Source: Parasphingorhabdus flavimaris
GTDB lineage: Bacteria > Pseudomonadota > Alphaproteobacteria > Sphingomonadales > Sphingomonadaceae
Direction of reading: 5' to 3'
NCBI RefSeq assembly: GCF_013371215.1
Contig: NZ_JABWMH010000001.1
Location: 310,001 to 374,000, forward strand
DNA: 64,000 nucleotides
Shown here: one piece after another, positions 26,008 to 33,884 of the stretch
Layout of the letters: every line of letters starts with the position of its first letter
Numbering within the stretch: the stretch's first letter is position 1
Position numbers and translations under genes: made by a program
The notes under the pieces: model-generated
What the model was told of the DNA's origin: nothing
Databases searched by the model: none
What the model saw: the letters and a program-made list of their open reading frames with translations, nothing else

Positions 26008-26042
26008 ACGGATGTTATAACGAAAATGCCGTATGAAGGCAA
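26005..26042 (-). promoter_or_regulatory. Antitoxin promoter with embedded inverted repeat (probable operator)
   Basis: On the minus strand a -35 TTGCCT (26042-26037), a 17-base spacer and a -10 TATAAC (26019-26014) are followed by six bases and then the antitoxin ATG at 26007, so +1 is predicted at the A of the start codon. Inverted arms CATACGG (26005-26011) and CCGTATG (26029-26035) flank the -10, one in the spacer and one covering the start codon. Confidence 0.65.
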
Positions 26043-26135
26043 TCGGCATTCAATCGCACGTGAATTGGCGGTATCGGGGCAGTTCGCTTTTTATAAAAAT
26101 AATTTTGACGCAAAAACCGATGCCTGACCGCAGAG

Positions 26136-27128
26136 CTAGCCGCCCATCACGCTTTCCGGCAGATCTTCACCAAATACCCGCTGATAATATTCCGCCACCA
26201 GCATCCGTTCCGCTTCGTCGCACTTGTTGAGGAAGGAGAGGCGGAAGGCGAAGCCGATATTCTTGAAGATTGCGGCATTTTGCGCCCAACTGATCACGGT
26301 CCGCGGGCTCATTACGGTGGAAATGTCACCGTTGATAAAGCCTTGTCGCGTCAGATCGGCGACCTTGATCATATTCTCGACCGTCTTGTCGCCCGCGTCG
26401 GGGACTTTCGACAGGATCACCTTGGACTCGGTCTCGGCCGGCAGATAGTTGAGTGTTACCACGATATTCCAGCGATCCATCTGGCCCTGGTTGATCTGCT
26501 GGGTGCCGTGATAGAGGCCGCTGGTGTCGCCGAGACCGACCGTGTTGGCGGTGGCAAACAGGCGGAAATAGGGATTGGGGCGGATCACCCGGTTCTGGTC
26601 GAGCAGGGTCAGCTTGCCCTCGGCTTCCAGGATCCGCTGGATCACGAACATCACGTCGGGACGACCGGCGTCATATTCATCGAACACCAGGGCGGTTGGT
26701 GTCTGCAACGCCCAAGGTAGAAGGCCTTCGCGGAATTCGGTGACCTGCTGGCCGTCTTTGAGGACAATCGCGTCGCGGCCGACCAGATCGATCCGGCTGA
26801 TATGCGCGTCGAGGTTGATCCGGATGCAGGGCCAGTTGAGGCGCGCGGCAATCTGCTCGATATGGGTCGATTTTCCGGTGCCGTGATAGCCTTGCACCAT
26901 CACCCGGCGGTTGAACGCGAAGCCGGCGAGGATCGCGATCGTGGTTTCCGGATCGAAAACATAGGAGGGATCGAGATCGGGGACCCGTTCGTCCTTCAGG
27001 CTGAAAGCAGGAACCTGCATATCCACATCCACGCCGAAAACCTCACGGGCGTCGACGGTTATGTCGGGCGCATCCATGATGGTTTCGTCGCTGGCGTCGG
27101 GGTTGATATCGGGTATTTCGGTCATCAT
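26136..27128 (-). CDS. cobS: Cobaltochelatase AAA+ ATPase subunit CobS
   Basis: CobS is the MoxR-like AAA+ ATPase partner of CobT. The 330-residue protein is of normal length, with the CobS N-terminal segment ([20 protein letters not shown]), Walker A as GYHGTGKST near residue 85, a Walker B-like LVFDEYDAG near 148, and sensor-like FATANTVG near 192. It starts with tandem ATGs (27128, 27125) preceded by AAGGA. Its final codons are duplicated at 25285-25304, which suggests that the toxin-antitoxin module was inserted at its 3' end. The J-domain gene ends 51 bases upstream on the same strand. Confidence 0.95.
   Translation of the reverse strand: MMTEIPDINPDASDETIMDAPDITVDAREVFGVDVDMQVPAFSLKDERVPDLDPSYVFDPETTIAILAGFAFNRRVMVQGYHGTGKSTHIEQIAARLNWPCIRINLDAHISRIDLVGRDAIVLKDGQQVTEFREGLLPWALQTPTALVFDEYDAGRPDVMFVIQRILEAEGKLTLLDQNRVIRPNPYFRLFATANTVGLGDTSGLYHGTQQINQGQMDRWNIVVTLNYLPAETESKVILSKVPDAGDKTVENMIKVADLTRQGFINGDISTVMSPRTVISWAQNAAIFKNIGFAFRLSFLNKCDEAERMLVAEYYQRVFGEDLPESVMGG
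26141..26160. repeat. 20-bp direct repeat, copy 2: 3' end of cobS
   Basis: This copy is within the cobS coding sequence and encodes its last residues before the TAG stop. It is identical to 25285-25304, 856 bases away, with the AbrB/Doc module between them. Confidence 0.9.
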
Positions 27129-27179
27129 AGTCCTTCGAAAAATCTCTGCCGCCCCAAGGAATGCCTCAGGGGCGGGCCA

Positions 27180-27788
27180 CTATCTAAAATCCGGTGATTC
27201 CTTAAGCTGCGTATAGGCCTCGATCACATTTGCCAACTGTTTCTCGTGGCTGCGGTCGCCGCCGTTGCGGTCGGGATGATATTTGCGGACCAGCGCGGAA
27301 TAGGCGCGGCGGATATCGCTTCGGCCGATGGATTGGCCGTCATCGTCGCCAAGCCCTAGCGTCTTGAGCGCTTTCTGATCGGCGCGCGAGATGCCCGGTC
27401 CCGACGCCTGACGGCGGTTGATGCCGGCGGCAAATCGTGCGCCGATAGCATCGAGCGGATCGGTAAAATTCGCCCATGCCGGTGCTACACTCGGCCCCGC
27501 ATCATAGACTCGCCTAGTCGAGTCCCATCCGCGCACCGGATGTTGTGCCTCGAATATCTCCTCCGCATCCATGCCGGCGAAATAATCATAGCCCTGGTTG
27601 AATTCGCGGACATGGTCGAGGCAGAGCCAGCGATATTCGCCGGGGCCGTCCTGGCTGCGGCTGGATCCATAGACGGGCGGCGCGCGAAATTCGCCTGCCT
27701 CGGTACAACCCTCGATGGTGCATGGCTGGCCCTCGGTTTCGACGCGGCCATGAAAGCGGTTGGGTTTTCTCTTGGGGGAAACGGTCAA
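27180..27788 (-). CDS. J-domain protein with N-terminal Cys-rich segment
   Basis: The C-terminal 60 residues form a J domain, with the HPD tripeptide in RKYHPDRNGGD near residue 175; such domains stimulate the ATPase of a DnaK partner. Unlike DnaJ, the J domain is at the C-terminus, and there is no zinc-finger or Gly/Phe region. The N-terminal part holds CTIEGC and, about 40 residues on, CLDHV, a possible metal site. I place the start at a TTG (27788) with GGAG five bases upstream. The open frame continues to a GTG at 27860, but that extension runs through an intergenic repeat (27841-27864), so it is unlikely to be coding. It is divergent from bolA, with cobS downstream on the same strand. 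Confidence 0.85.
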   Translation of the reverse strand: MTVSPKRKPNRFHGRVETEGQPCTIEGCTEAGEFRAPPVYGSSRSQDGPGEYRWLCLDHVREFNQGYDYFAGMDAEEIFEAQHPVRGWDSTRRVYDAGPSVAPAWANFTDPLDAIGARFAAGINRRQASGPGISRADQKALKTLGLGDDDGQSIGRSDIRRAYSALVRKYHPDRNGGDRSHEKQLANVIEAYTQLKESPDFR

Positions 27789-27840
27789 TGTTGCTCCGTT
27801 GGTCCTCGGCTGGTCGGAGGACGTTTGCAGGCCATAATCG

Positions 27841-27864
27841 CACTTCGACAAGCGCAGCACGAAA
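27841..27864. repeat. Dispersed short palindrome-like repeat (copy 1)
   Basis: This intergenic word, cacttcgacaagcgcagcac followed by gaaa, is the reverse-strand relative of 44216-44240. Both belong to the same short family of the form TTCGACA-rGC-CAG-ACGAA. It lies between the divergent J-domain and bolA genes. Confidence 0.6.
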
Positions 27865-27902
27865 GGCTAATATATGTTGTGAAAAAGCAATATGGAGATT
27901 CG

Positions 27903-28178
27903 ATGCCCAAAGGTCCAGTCCACAGCGAGATTGAAAAAAGGCTTACCGCCGAACTCGCGCCGATATCGCTTGTCGTGACCAATGACAGCGCCAGCCATCA
28001 GGGCCATGCCGGTGATGACGGCAGCGGGGAATCGCATTTTTCCGTCGATATCATATGCGCTGCGTTTGAGGGCCAGTCCCGGCTCAACCGCCAGCGGATG
28101 GTAAACAAGGCGCTGGGCGACCTGATGCGCGACAAGGTCCACGCGATGGTGATCAAGGCGAGGGCACCAGGGGAGTGA
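27903..28178 (+). CDS. BolA family protein
   Basis: The 91-residue protein has the BolA fold, with PVHSEIEKRLTAELAPISL at the start, HSF-type SHFSVDIICAAFEG in the middle and the family ending RQRMVNKALGDLM. BolA proteins work with monothiol glutaredoxins in iron-sulphur trafficking and can affect morphology and redox genes; the subtype (BolA or IbaG-like) is uncertain. The ATG at 27903 has GGAG six bases upstream. A -35 TTCGAC and a -10 CTAATA/TAATAT spaced 17-18 bases apart lie upstream, a plausible promoter overlapping the short repeat at 27841-27864. Confidence 0.9.
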   Translation: MPKGPVHSEIEKRLTAELAPISLVVTNDSASHQGHAGDDGSGESHFSVDIICAAFEGQSRLNRQRMVNKALGDLMRDKVHAMVIKARAPGE

Positions 28179-28239
28179 ATTGAGCCTCCTCCCGCGAGGG
28201 AGAAGGTTTGACGGGTAACGCAACGAGAGGAAGGACGTC

Positions 28240-28605
28240 ATGATCGACAAAGTCAATCTGACCGACGCCTTTGCCAGTTTCTCCGACCACTGGTCCCCGA
28301 AAGTCGCGGGCGAGATCAACGACGCGCAGGTGAAGCTGGTCAAGTTTGAAGGCAAGTTCGACTGGCATCATCACGAACAGGAAGACGAGCTGTTCCTGGT
28401 GGTCAAGGGCGTGATGCGCATGGGGCTTCGGACCGGCGATATCGATGTCAGGGAAGGGGAGCTCATCATCATCCCCAAAGGCGTCGAGCATTGTCCGGAA
28501 GCGTTGGGTGGCGAATGCCATGTGCTGCTGCTGGAACCGAAATCTATCCTGAACACCGGTAATGTGATAACAGAAAAAACCGTCAGCGATCTGGACAAGC
28601 TATGA
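28240..28605 (+). CDS. Single-domain cupin protein
   Basis: This 121-residue protein is a small cupin. The first metal-binding motif is WHHHEQEDELF near residue 42-52 and the second is PKGVEHCPEAL near residue 80-90. Small cupins of this kind bind Fe, Mn or Zn and range from isomerases to dioxygenases and sensors; no specific reaction can be assigned. AAGGA lies 5 bases before the ATG. Its TGA overlaps the pirin ATG (ATGA), so the two are co-translated. A short hairpin (CTCCC-GCGA-GGGAG, 28189-28202) lies in the gap after bolA. Confidence 0.87.
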   Translation: MIDKVNLTDAFASFSDHWSPKVAGEINDAQVKLVKFEGKFDWHHHEQEDELFLVVKGVMRMGLRTGDIDVREGELIIIPKGVEHCPEALGGECHVLLLEPKSILNTGNVITEKTVSDLDKL

Positions 28606-29495
28606 CCACCATCATGCAAGCCATCACCCCGACCACCCATGATCTCGGCGAGTTTGAGGTCCGTCGGGTGCTGCCGTCGCGCCATCGGCGGATGGTGGGG
28701 CCGTTTATCTTTGTCGACGAATTTGGCCCAGCGACGCTGCCGGAAGGTCCGGGCATGGGCGTCCGCCCGCATCCGCATATCAATCTGGCGACGGTGACCT
28801 ATTTGTTCGAGGGCGCGATCGACCATCGCGACAGTCTTGGCACATATCAGACGATCCGGCCGGGTGCGGTCAACCTGATGACCGCGGGCAGCGGTATCGT
28901 CCATTCCGAGCGGTCGCCCGAGGATATGCGGGACAAGCCCAAGCCGATGTTCGGCACGCAGACCTGGCTCGCATTGCCCGATGGCAGGGAAGAGATGGAT
29001 CCGGCGTTCGAGAATGTCGCGAAGGACGATTTGCCGCTGATCGAGGATGGTGGCGCCAAGGCGCGGGTCATCATGGGCAGCCTCTGGGGGCAGACGGCGC
29101 CGACCACCTGTCATGCGGAAACCATATATGCCGACATCCTGCTCTACGCCGATGGCGCGATCCCGATCGACGCCGAGGCCGACGAGCGGGCGGTGATGCT
29201 GGTCGACGGCGAGGCTGCGCTGGATGGGCTGCGGCTGGAAAAATATCTGCTCTATGTGATCGCGCCGGGCGCAAAAGTCTCGCTTTCGTCGCTGTCGGGC
29301 GGGCGGGCGATGCTGCTGGGCGGTGAGGCTTTCACCAGTGAACGGCATGTCTGGTGGAATTTCGTCTCGTCGAGCAAGGAGCGGATCGAGCAGGCCAAGG
29401 CCGACTGGTTCGAGGGGCGCTTTCCGGTGGTGCCGGGTGATCGGGATGAATTTATTCCGCTGCCGGTGGGTCAGCCGAAGACGGTTACGGACTGA
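28602..29495 (+). CDS. Pirin family protein
   Basis: The 297-residue protein has the bicupin layout of pirins. The conserved N-terminal block shows GPFIFVDEFGP, the metal-binding RPHPHINLATVTYLFEG and GSGIVHSERSP. Bacterial pirins include quercetin dioxygenase-active proteins and regulators of central metabolism; which applies here is unknown. It overlaps the upstream cupin gene by four bases. The convergent DUF2332 gene follows after a 141-base structured repeat that may also separate the transcripts. Confidence 0.92.
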   Translation: MTTIMQAITPTTHDLGEFEVRRVLPSRHRRMVGPFIFVDEFGPATLPEGPGMGVRPHPHINLATVTYLFEGAIDHRDSLGTYQTIRPGAVNLMTAGSGIVHSERSPEDMRDKPKPMFGTQTWLALPDGREEMDPAFENVAKDDLPLIEDGGAKARVIMGSLWGQTAPTTCHAETIYADILLYADGAIPIDAEADERAVMLVDGEAALDGLRLEKYLLYVIAPGAKVSLSSLSGGRAMLLGGEAFTSERHVWWNFVSSSKERIEQAKADWFEGRFPVVPGDRDEFIPLPVGQPKTVTD

Positions 29496-29507
29496 GGGAG
29501 TTCTCTT

Positions 29508-29649
29508 CCATAGGGAGAGGCAACAAGACTTGGCAATTCATTGCCTTAGGCGCAGTCGGTGAGGGGTTTTGCTCGCCCGATAAGGTGGAACCCCTCACCG
29601 AGTTTCGCTAGTCCGCACGCGGACAAGCTACACTTGCCTCTCCCTATGG
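29508..29649. repeat. Cloverleaf-like intergenic inverted-repeat element
   Basis: A perfect 16-bp outer inverted repeat (29508-29523 with 29634-29649, CCATAGGGAGAGGCAA) encloses a perfect 12-bp inner one (29557-29568 with 29589-29600, CGGTGAGGGGTT) and two tight hairpins, GGCAAT-TC-ATTGCC (29532-29545) and GTCCGC-AC-GCGGAC (29611-29624). It fills the gap between the convergent pirin and DUF2332 genes. The design is that of a MITE or REP-like element; no open reading frame is inside. Confidence 0.88.
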
Positions 29650-29677
29650 GAGCGGGCAATCCGCGCATACCACCCTG

Positions 29678-30751
29678 TTAACCCTCAAACCATTCCACCC
29701 ACGCGCCATGGGCATGGGCGCGGCCCAGCAAGGCTGGTTCTTCGCCGCCCGGCCAATAGCGGATGACCAGTTCGTGGCTGAAGGTCTTGCGGTTGGTTTC
29801 CAGCGACATCCAGGCGAGCGGCTTGTCCGCAGTTGCCGCTTTGCCCGCCGTTTCCATGGCCGTCGTGATCCGGTCCCTGGTTGCCTGCGGCAGATATTGC
29901 CAGACGATCGAATGCATCAGCACCCGGGTCACGCCGTCTTGCTGGGGGAGGACCAGTTGCTCTTCAACCCAGTCGGCGCCATCGGCCTTGGCTACATCGG
30001 GCGGGTCCTGCTTGGCCAGCGCGATCGATGCTTCCATGCGCTCGAAGCGGGCGGGCATTTCCGGCCAGATATAGCCCTTGAGCCGCGCGGCGGTGTTGTC
30101 ATCGGTCAGGTCGATTGGGTTCTGGTCACAACCGCGGGCGCTGACAATCTCGACCGGGGCTTGCGGGGGCGGCGGGCCGCGCCAATCCGGTTTGATGCGC
30201 ATCGGCGAATCCTCCGGTCCGGCCTGAGCGCCGTTCAGATCATAATGATAGCGGCCCATCATCGTGTTGACGCCGGCGCTTGCCCCCAGTTCGAGCAGTT
30301 CGAATCGCGGCCCGACACGCTCTGACAGCCAGAGCAGGCCCGCCATGAAACTCGCTGACCGTCCGGATTCATTGGTTTGTGGCGGACTGTCGAACCATGG
30401 CAGCAATTGCGCATCATGGTCGGCGACCACATCTCCGACGAGACGATCAATCGCATCCTGATCCGTCACTCGGCCTTCATATATGTCGGCGAGGCGCGGT
30501 TCCTTGCCGCTGAGATAGAGATGATGCAGGCCGCCGGTAAGGCGCAGCGGCATCGCGTCTTCCAGCGGTTTTCCCGGCCAGTGGGCGATTTTTTGTCCGC
30601 AGGCGGTGGGGCCATGGATCAGGGCCAATTGGGCAATGATGATGGAGGCCGTGACCGGAGCGTCGTTGCGCCGACAATGTTCCGCCTGGCCACGCATTCC
30701 TTCGGCAATATCTTCGACATCCAAAATATCCATAACTCGTTGCCCTTTCAT
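29678..30751 (-). CDS. DUF2332 family protein
   Basis: The 357-residue protein belongs to DUF2332. A segment reading [14 protein letters not shown] near residue 165 resembles motif I of S-adenosylmethionine-dependent methyltransferases, and [14 protein letters not shown] comes further on. No biochemical function is established for the family that I can name. Two starts are possible, ATG at 30751 (used here) and ATG at 30733; neither has a strong Shine-Dalgarno. It is divergent from hisG with a 27-base gap, so the two share a compact promoter region that must overlap the coding starts. Confidence 0.82.
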   Translation of the reverse strand: MKGQRVMDILDVEDIAEGMRGQAEHCRRNDAPVTASIIIAQLALIHGPTACGQKIAHWPGKPLEDAMPLRLTGGLHHLYLSGKEPRLADIYEGRVTDQDAIDRLVGDVVADHDAQLLPWFDSPPQTNESGRSASFMAGLLWLSERVGPRFELLELGASAGVNTMMGRYHYDLNGAQAGPEDSPMRIKPDWRGPPPPQAPVEIVSARGCDQNPIDLTDDNTAARLKGYIWPEMPARFERMEASIALAKQDPPDVAKADGADWVEEQLVLPQQDGVTRVLMHSIVWQYLPQATRDRITTAMETAGKAATADKPLAWMSLETNRKTFSHELVIRYWPGGEEPALLGRAHAHGAWVEWFEG

Positions 30752-30778
30752 CTGCGAAGCCGTAAAGCCGCGGCCATC

Positions 30779-31429
30779 ATGGCCAAACCATTAATCTTTG
30801 CAATTCCGAAAGGGAGGATTCTCGACGATGCCTTGCCGCTCCTGGAGCAGGCGGGAATTGTGCCAGAAGACGCCTTTTTTGACAAGTCCAACCGCAGCCT
30901 GCAATTCGCGACCAATCAGGATCATATCTCGATCATTCGCGTCCGGGCGTTCGATGTGGCGACCTTTGTCGCCCATGGCGCGGCGCAGATCGGGATTGTC
31001 GGGTCCGACGTGATCGAGGAATTCGGTTATAGCGAACTTTACGCGCCGGTCGACCTCGGGATCGGGCGCTGCCGCCTGTCGCTGGCGCAACCGAAGGATG
31101 ACGCGGAGCAGGTTGGCAATATCTCGCATCTCCGGGTCGCGACCAAATACCCCAATCTGACCAGCCGCTATTTCGAGAGCAAGGGCATTCAGGCAGAATG
31201 TGTGAAGCTGAACGGCGCGATGGAACTGGCGCCGTCGCTCGGCCTGTCGCGGCATATCGTCGATCTGGTCGAATCGGGCAGCACGCTGAAAGCGAACAAT
31301 CTGGTCGAGACCGACCGGATACTGGATATTTCCGGACGGCTGGTGGTCAACCGCGCGGCCTACAAGATGCGCAGCGCCGAACTGACGCCGCTGGTGCAGA
31401 AGTTCCGCGAGCTGGCGGGGCAGGTCTGA
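30779..31429 (+). CDS. hisG: ATP phosphoribosyltransferase, short form
   Basis: HisG catalyses the first step of histidine synthesis, joining ATP and PRPP. The 216-residue product has the catalytic core ([18 protein letters not shown] at the start, [14 protein letters not shown], and the PRPP-binding [10 protein letters not shown]) but lacks the C-terminal allosteric domain. Short forms depend on the HisZ subunit, which is not in this window. The ATG at 30779 is chosen because homology starts at [12 protein letters not shown]; the longer open frame to 30377 overlaps the divergent gene. A structured repeat separates it from hisD. Confidence 0.94.
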   Translation: MAKPLIFAIPKGRILDDALPLLEQAGIVPEDAFFDKSNRSLQFATNQDHISIIRVRAFDVATFVAHGAAQIGIVGSDVIEEFGYSELYAPVDLGIGRCRLSLAQPKDDAEQVGNISHLRVATKYPNLTSRYFESKGIQAECVKLNGAMELAPSLGLSRHIVDLVESGSTLKANNLVETDRILDISGRLVVNRAAYKMRSAELTPLVQKFRELAGQV

Positions 31430-31451
31430 TGCCGATGGTTAACATATCTCA

Positions 31452-31562
31452 CCCCTCCTCTTCAGAGGAGGGGATCAAGAGGTGGTGGCGATGCCGTGGC
31501 ATCGCTCGCGTCAGCGACAGGCGGCACGGAACCACCCCAACCCCTCCTTTGAAAAGGAGGGG
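31452..31562. repeat. Three-hairpin intergenic repeat between hisG and hisD
   Basis: It contains three perfect hairpins: CCCCTCCTCT-TC-AGAGGAGGGG (31452-31473), GCGATGCC-GT-GGCATCGC (31488-31505) and CCCCTCCTTT-GA-AAAGGAGGGG (31541-31562). The pair GGTGGT (31481-31486) and ACCACC (31531-31536) closes the middle one. The first and third hairpins are near copies, so their outer arms can also pair with each other. The last arm contains AAGGAGG seven bases before the hisD ATG, so the element supplies, and may mask, the hisD ribosome-binding site. Confidence 0.9.
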
Positions 31563-31567
31563 CTAAG

Positions 31568-32863
31568 ATGGTTCTGCGACTTTCTATTTCTGATGCTGAC
31601 TTCGACCAGTCGTTTGACGCGCTGGTCAATGCGCGGCGCGAGGCGGATGACGATGTGTCGGCTGATGTCCGGGCGATCATCCGCGATGTCCGCGATCGTG
31701 GGGATGAAGCGGTCTCGGAGCTGACCAGCAAGTTTGACGGGCACGATCTGGAGCAGACCGGCTGGCGCGTGTCGAAGGCCGAGTCCGCAGCGGCACTGGA
31801 AGGATTGGAAGCATCCTTGCGGGTTGCGCTGGAACTCGCAGCCTTGAGAATTCGTGATTATCATGAGGGACAAGTCCCTGATAACAGGGACTATATGGAT
31901 GATGCAGGCGTGCGCATTGGCGCGCGATGGAATGCCGTGGAGCGGGCGGGCATCTATATTCCCGGTGGCCGTGCTGCCTATCCGTCTTCGGTGCTGATGA
32001 ACGCCATTCCGGCCAAGGCAGCCGGTGTCGAGCATATCATCATGGTGACCCCGGCGCCCGGCGGCTATATCAATCCTCTGGTGCTGGCCGCGGCGGAACT
32101 GGCCGGAGTCGACGAAATCTGGCGCATTGGCGGCGCGCAAGCGGTGGCCGCGCTCGCTTATGGTACGGAAAAAATCAAACCGGTCGATGTCATCACCGGT
32201 CCCGGCAATGCCTGGGTCGCCGAAGCCAAGCGGCAGGTTTACGGCGTCGTCGGCATTGATATGGTCGCTGGTCCGTCCGAAATCGTGGTGGTTGCCGATG
32301 GCAGGAATGATCCCGACTGGATCGCCGCCGACCTGCTCAGCCAGGCCGAACATGATCCAACCAGTCAATCTATACTGTTCACAGATGATGCTAAGTTTGC
32401 TGACCAAGTCACGACAAAAATTAATGAACAACTGCAGGTCTTGTCAACATCCGCGACCGCGACGACCAGCTGGAACGACAATGGCGCGATCATCCTAGTC
32501 GACCGGCTCGAGCAGGCGATCCCTCTGGTCGACCGGCTGGCCGCCGAACATCTCGAGCTGGCGGTCGACGATCCCGACGCCATGTTCCGGAAAGTCCGCC
32601 ACGCCGGTTCGGTGTTTCTCGGCCGTCACACGCCCGAAGCCGTCGGTGATTATGTTGCCGGCCCCAACCATGTATTGCCGACCGGAAGACGGGCGCGTTT
32701 CTCGTCCGGCCTGTCGGTGACCGATTTCATGAAGCGGACCAGCTTCATTCACTGCGACGAACAGGCGCTGGCCAATATCGGTCCGGCTGCGGTTGCGCTG
32801 GCAGAATCGGAGGGCTTGCCCGCTCATGCCGCCAGCATTGCAAAACGGCTCGACCGGCGCTGA
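31568..32863 (+). CDS. hisD: Histidinol dehydrogenase
   Basis: HisD makes the last two NAD+-dependent oxidations from L-histidinol to histidine. The 431-residue protein shows the family signatures ERAGIYIPGGRAAYPSSVLM near residue 120, RIGGAQAVAALAYGTE near 185 and DMVAGPSEIVVVAD near 235; the later QAEHDPTSQS carries the conserved Gln/His of the zinc site and the HxxAEHLE segment follows. Its Shine-Dalgarno is embedded in a hairpin of the upstream repeat. hisG precedes it, and the DUF1993 gene follows 17 bases later. Confidence 0.96.
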   Translation: MVLRLSISDADFDQSFDALVNARREADDDVSADVRAIIRDVRDRGDEAVSELTSKFDGHDLEQTGWRVSKAESAAALEGLEASLRVALELAALRIRDYHEGQVPDNRDYMDDAGVRIGARWNAVERAGIYIPGGRAAYPSSVLMNAIPAKAAGVEHIIMVTPAPGGYINPLVLAAAELAGVDEIWRIGGAQAVAALAYGTEKIKPVDVITGPGNAWVAEAKRQVYGVVGIDMVAGPSEIVVVADGRNDPDWIAADLLSQAEHDPTSQSILFTDDAKFADQVTTKINEQLQVLSTSATATTSWNDNGAIILVDRLEQAIPLVDRLAAEHLELAVDDPDAMFRKVRHAGSVFLGRHTPEAVGDYVAGPNHVLPTGRRARFSSGLSVTDFMKRTSFIHCDEQALANIGPAAVALAESEGLPAHAASIAKRLDRR

Positions 32864-32880
32864 CCATCAACAGAAAGAAA

Positions 32881-33411
32881 ATGTCCATGACCATTTCACT
32901 ATATGACGCCATCATCCCGTCCCAGCTGCAGATCATCGCTGCGGTTCGCAAGCTGGTCGACAAGGCAAAAGCCCATTGCGAGGAAACCGGCACTGCGGCG
33001 GAAGAGCTTATCGGCGCGCGGCTGATCGAGGATATGCTGCCTTTTGCATATCAGGTGAAATCCTGCCGCGAGCATTCGCTCGGCGCGATCGAAGCGGTGA
33101 GAGAAGGTGTGGCCACGCCAAGCCTGGCTCCGCCGCCGAGTGACTGGGCCGGCCTGTACGAGAAGCTGGATGAAGCAAAGGCCGGTCTGGAAGCGGTCAC
33201 CGAAGCCGAGATGGAGAGCTTTGTCGGAAAGGACGTCGAGTTTCGCTTCAAGGATACGGTGATGCCCTTCACCGGCGAAAATTATCTGCTGAGCTTTGCC
33301 CAGCCCAATTTCTATTTCCACGCCACGACGGCCTATGCCTTGCTCCGCGAGCGCGGCCTGCAAATCGGCAAGGGCAATTTCCTCGGAATGCCACGGATGA
33401 AAAAATCATGA
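32881..33411 (+). CDS. DUF1993 family protein
   Basis: The 176-residue protein matches DUF1993, a helical family related to the DinB/four-helix-bundle type, starting MSMTISLYDAIIPSQLQIIA and with the conserved AYALLRERGLQIGKGNFLG near the C-terminus. Its His residues (HSLGAI, FHATTAYALL) could form a metal site as in DinB-like proteins, but this is a guess. No function is known to me. It lies 17 bases after hisD and its TGA overlaps the nusB ATG, so it is probably in a his-nusB-thiL transcript. Confidence 0.83.
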   Translation: MSMTISLYDAIIPSQLQIIAAVRKLVDKAKAHCEETGTAAEELIGARLIEDMLPFAYQVKSCREHSLGAIEAVREGVATPSLAPPPSDWAGLYEKLDEAKAGLEAVTEAEMESFVGKDVEFRFKDTVMPFTGENYLLSFAQPNFYFHATTAYALLRERGLQIGKGNFLGMPRMKKS

Positions 33412-33854
33412 CCGCAAAATCCACATCGCGCTCCGCTGCCCGTCTGGCAGCCGTCCAGGCCCTGTTCCAGCACCAGATGGAAAAAACGCCGGTGACGAAA
33501 CTGATCAAGGAGTTTCACGATCATCGGTTGGGTCAGGAAATCGAGGATGACCAATATCATCCGGCCGAGGGCGATTTTTTCGACGATCTGGTGATCGGTG
33601 TGGCGTCCCGGCTCGAGGAAATCGACGCGCTTGTCGATTCGAAACTGGCCAAGGGCTGGACCCTGGGACGGCTCGACAAGACGATGCTCCAGATTCTCCG
33701 CTGCGGCACATTTGAATTGGTCGCATATGATGACGTACCGATCGCAACGGTAATTGACGAATATCTCGACGTGGCGCATGCCTTTTTCAACAAGAAGGAT
33801 GCCGGTTTCGTCAACGGACTGCTCGACAGCATAGCGAAACAGGTCAGGGGCTGA
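33408..33854 (+). CDS. nusB: Transcription antitermination factor NusB
   Basis: NusB binds boxA RNA with S10 (NusE) in rRNA antitermination complexes. The 148-residue protein is of normal length and all-helical, starting KSTSRSAARLAAVQALFQHQ and ending in the conserved DVAHAFFNKKDAGFVNGLLD. The ATG overlaps the stop of the DUF1993 gene (ATGA). In many alphaproteobacteria thiL follows nusB; here an esterase-like gene is inserted between them. Confidence 0.94.
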   Translation: MTAKSTSRSAARLAAVQALFQHQMEKTPVTKLIKEFHDHRLGQEIEDDQYHPAEGDFFDDLVIGVASRLEEIDALVDSKLAKGWTLGRLDKTMLQILRCGTFELVAYDDVPIATVIDEYLDVAHAFFNKKDAGFVNGLLDSIAKQVRG

Positions 33855-33884
33855 ACAATACCCCTGTTGCCATAGGGGAAAATA

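Noticed and set aside
26008-26049. Antitoxin start at the upstream ATG (26049)
   Set aside because: The best promoter lies downstream of this ATG, and the AbrB-like fold begins after the second ATG.
27789-27860. N-terminal extension of the J-domain protein to a GTG
   Set aside because: The extension runs through a dispersed intergenic repeat and into the bolA promoter region; the TTG with GGAG five bases upstream explains the start better.
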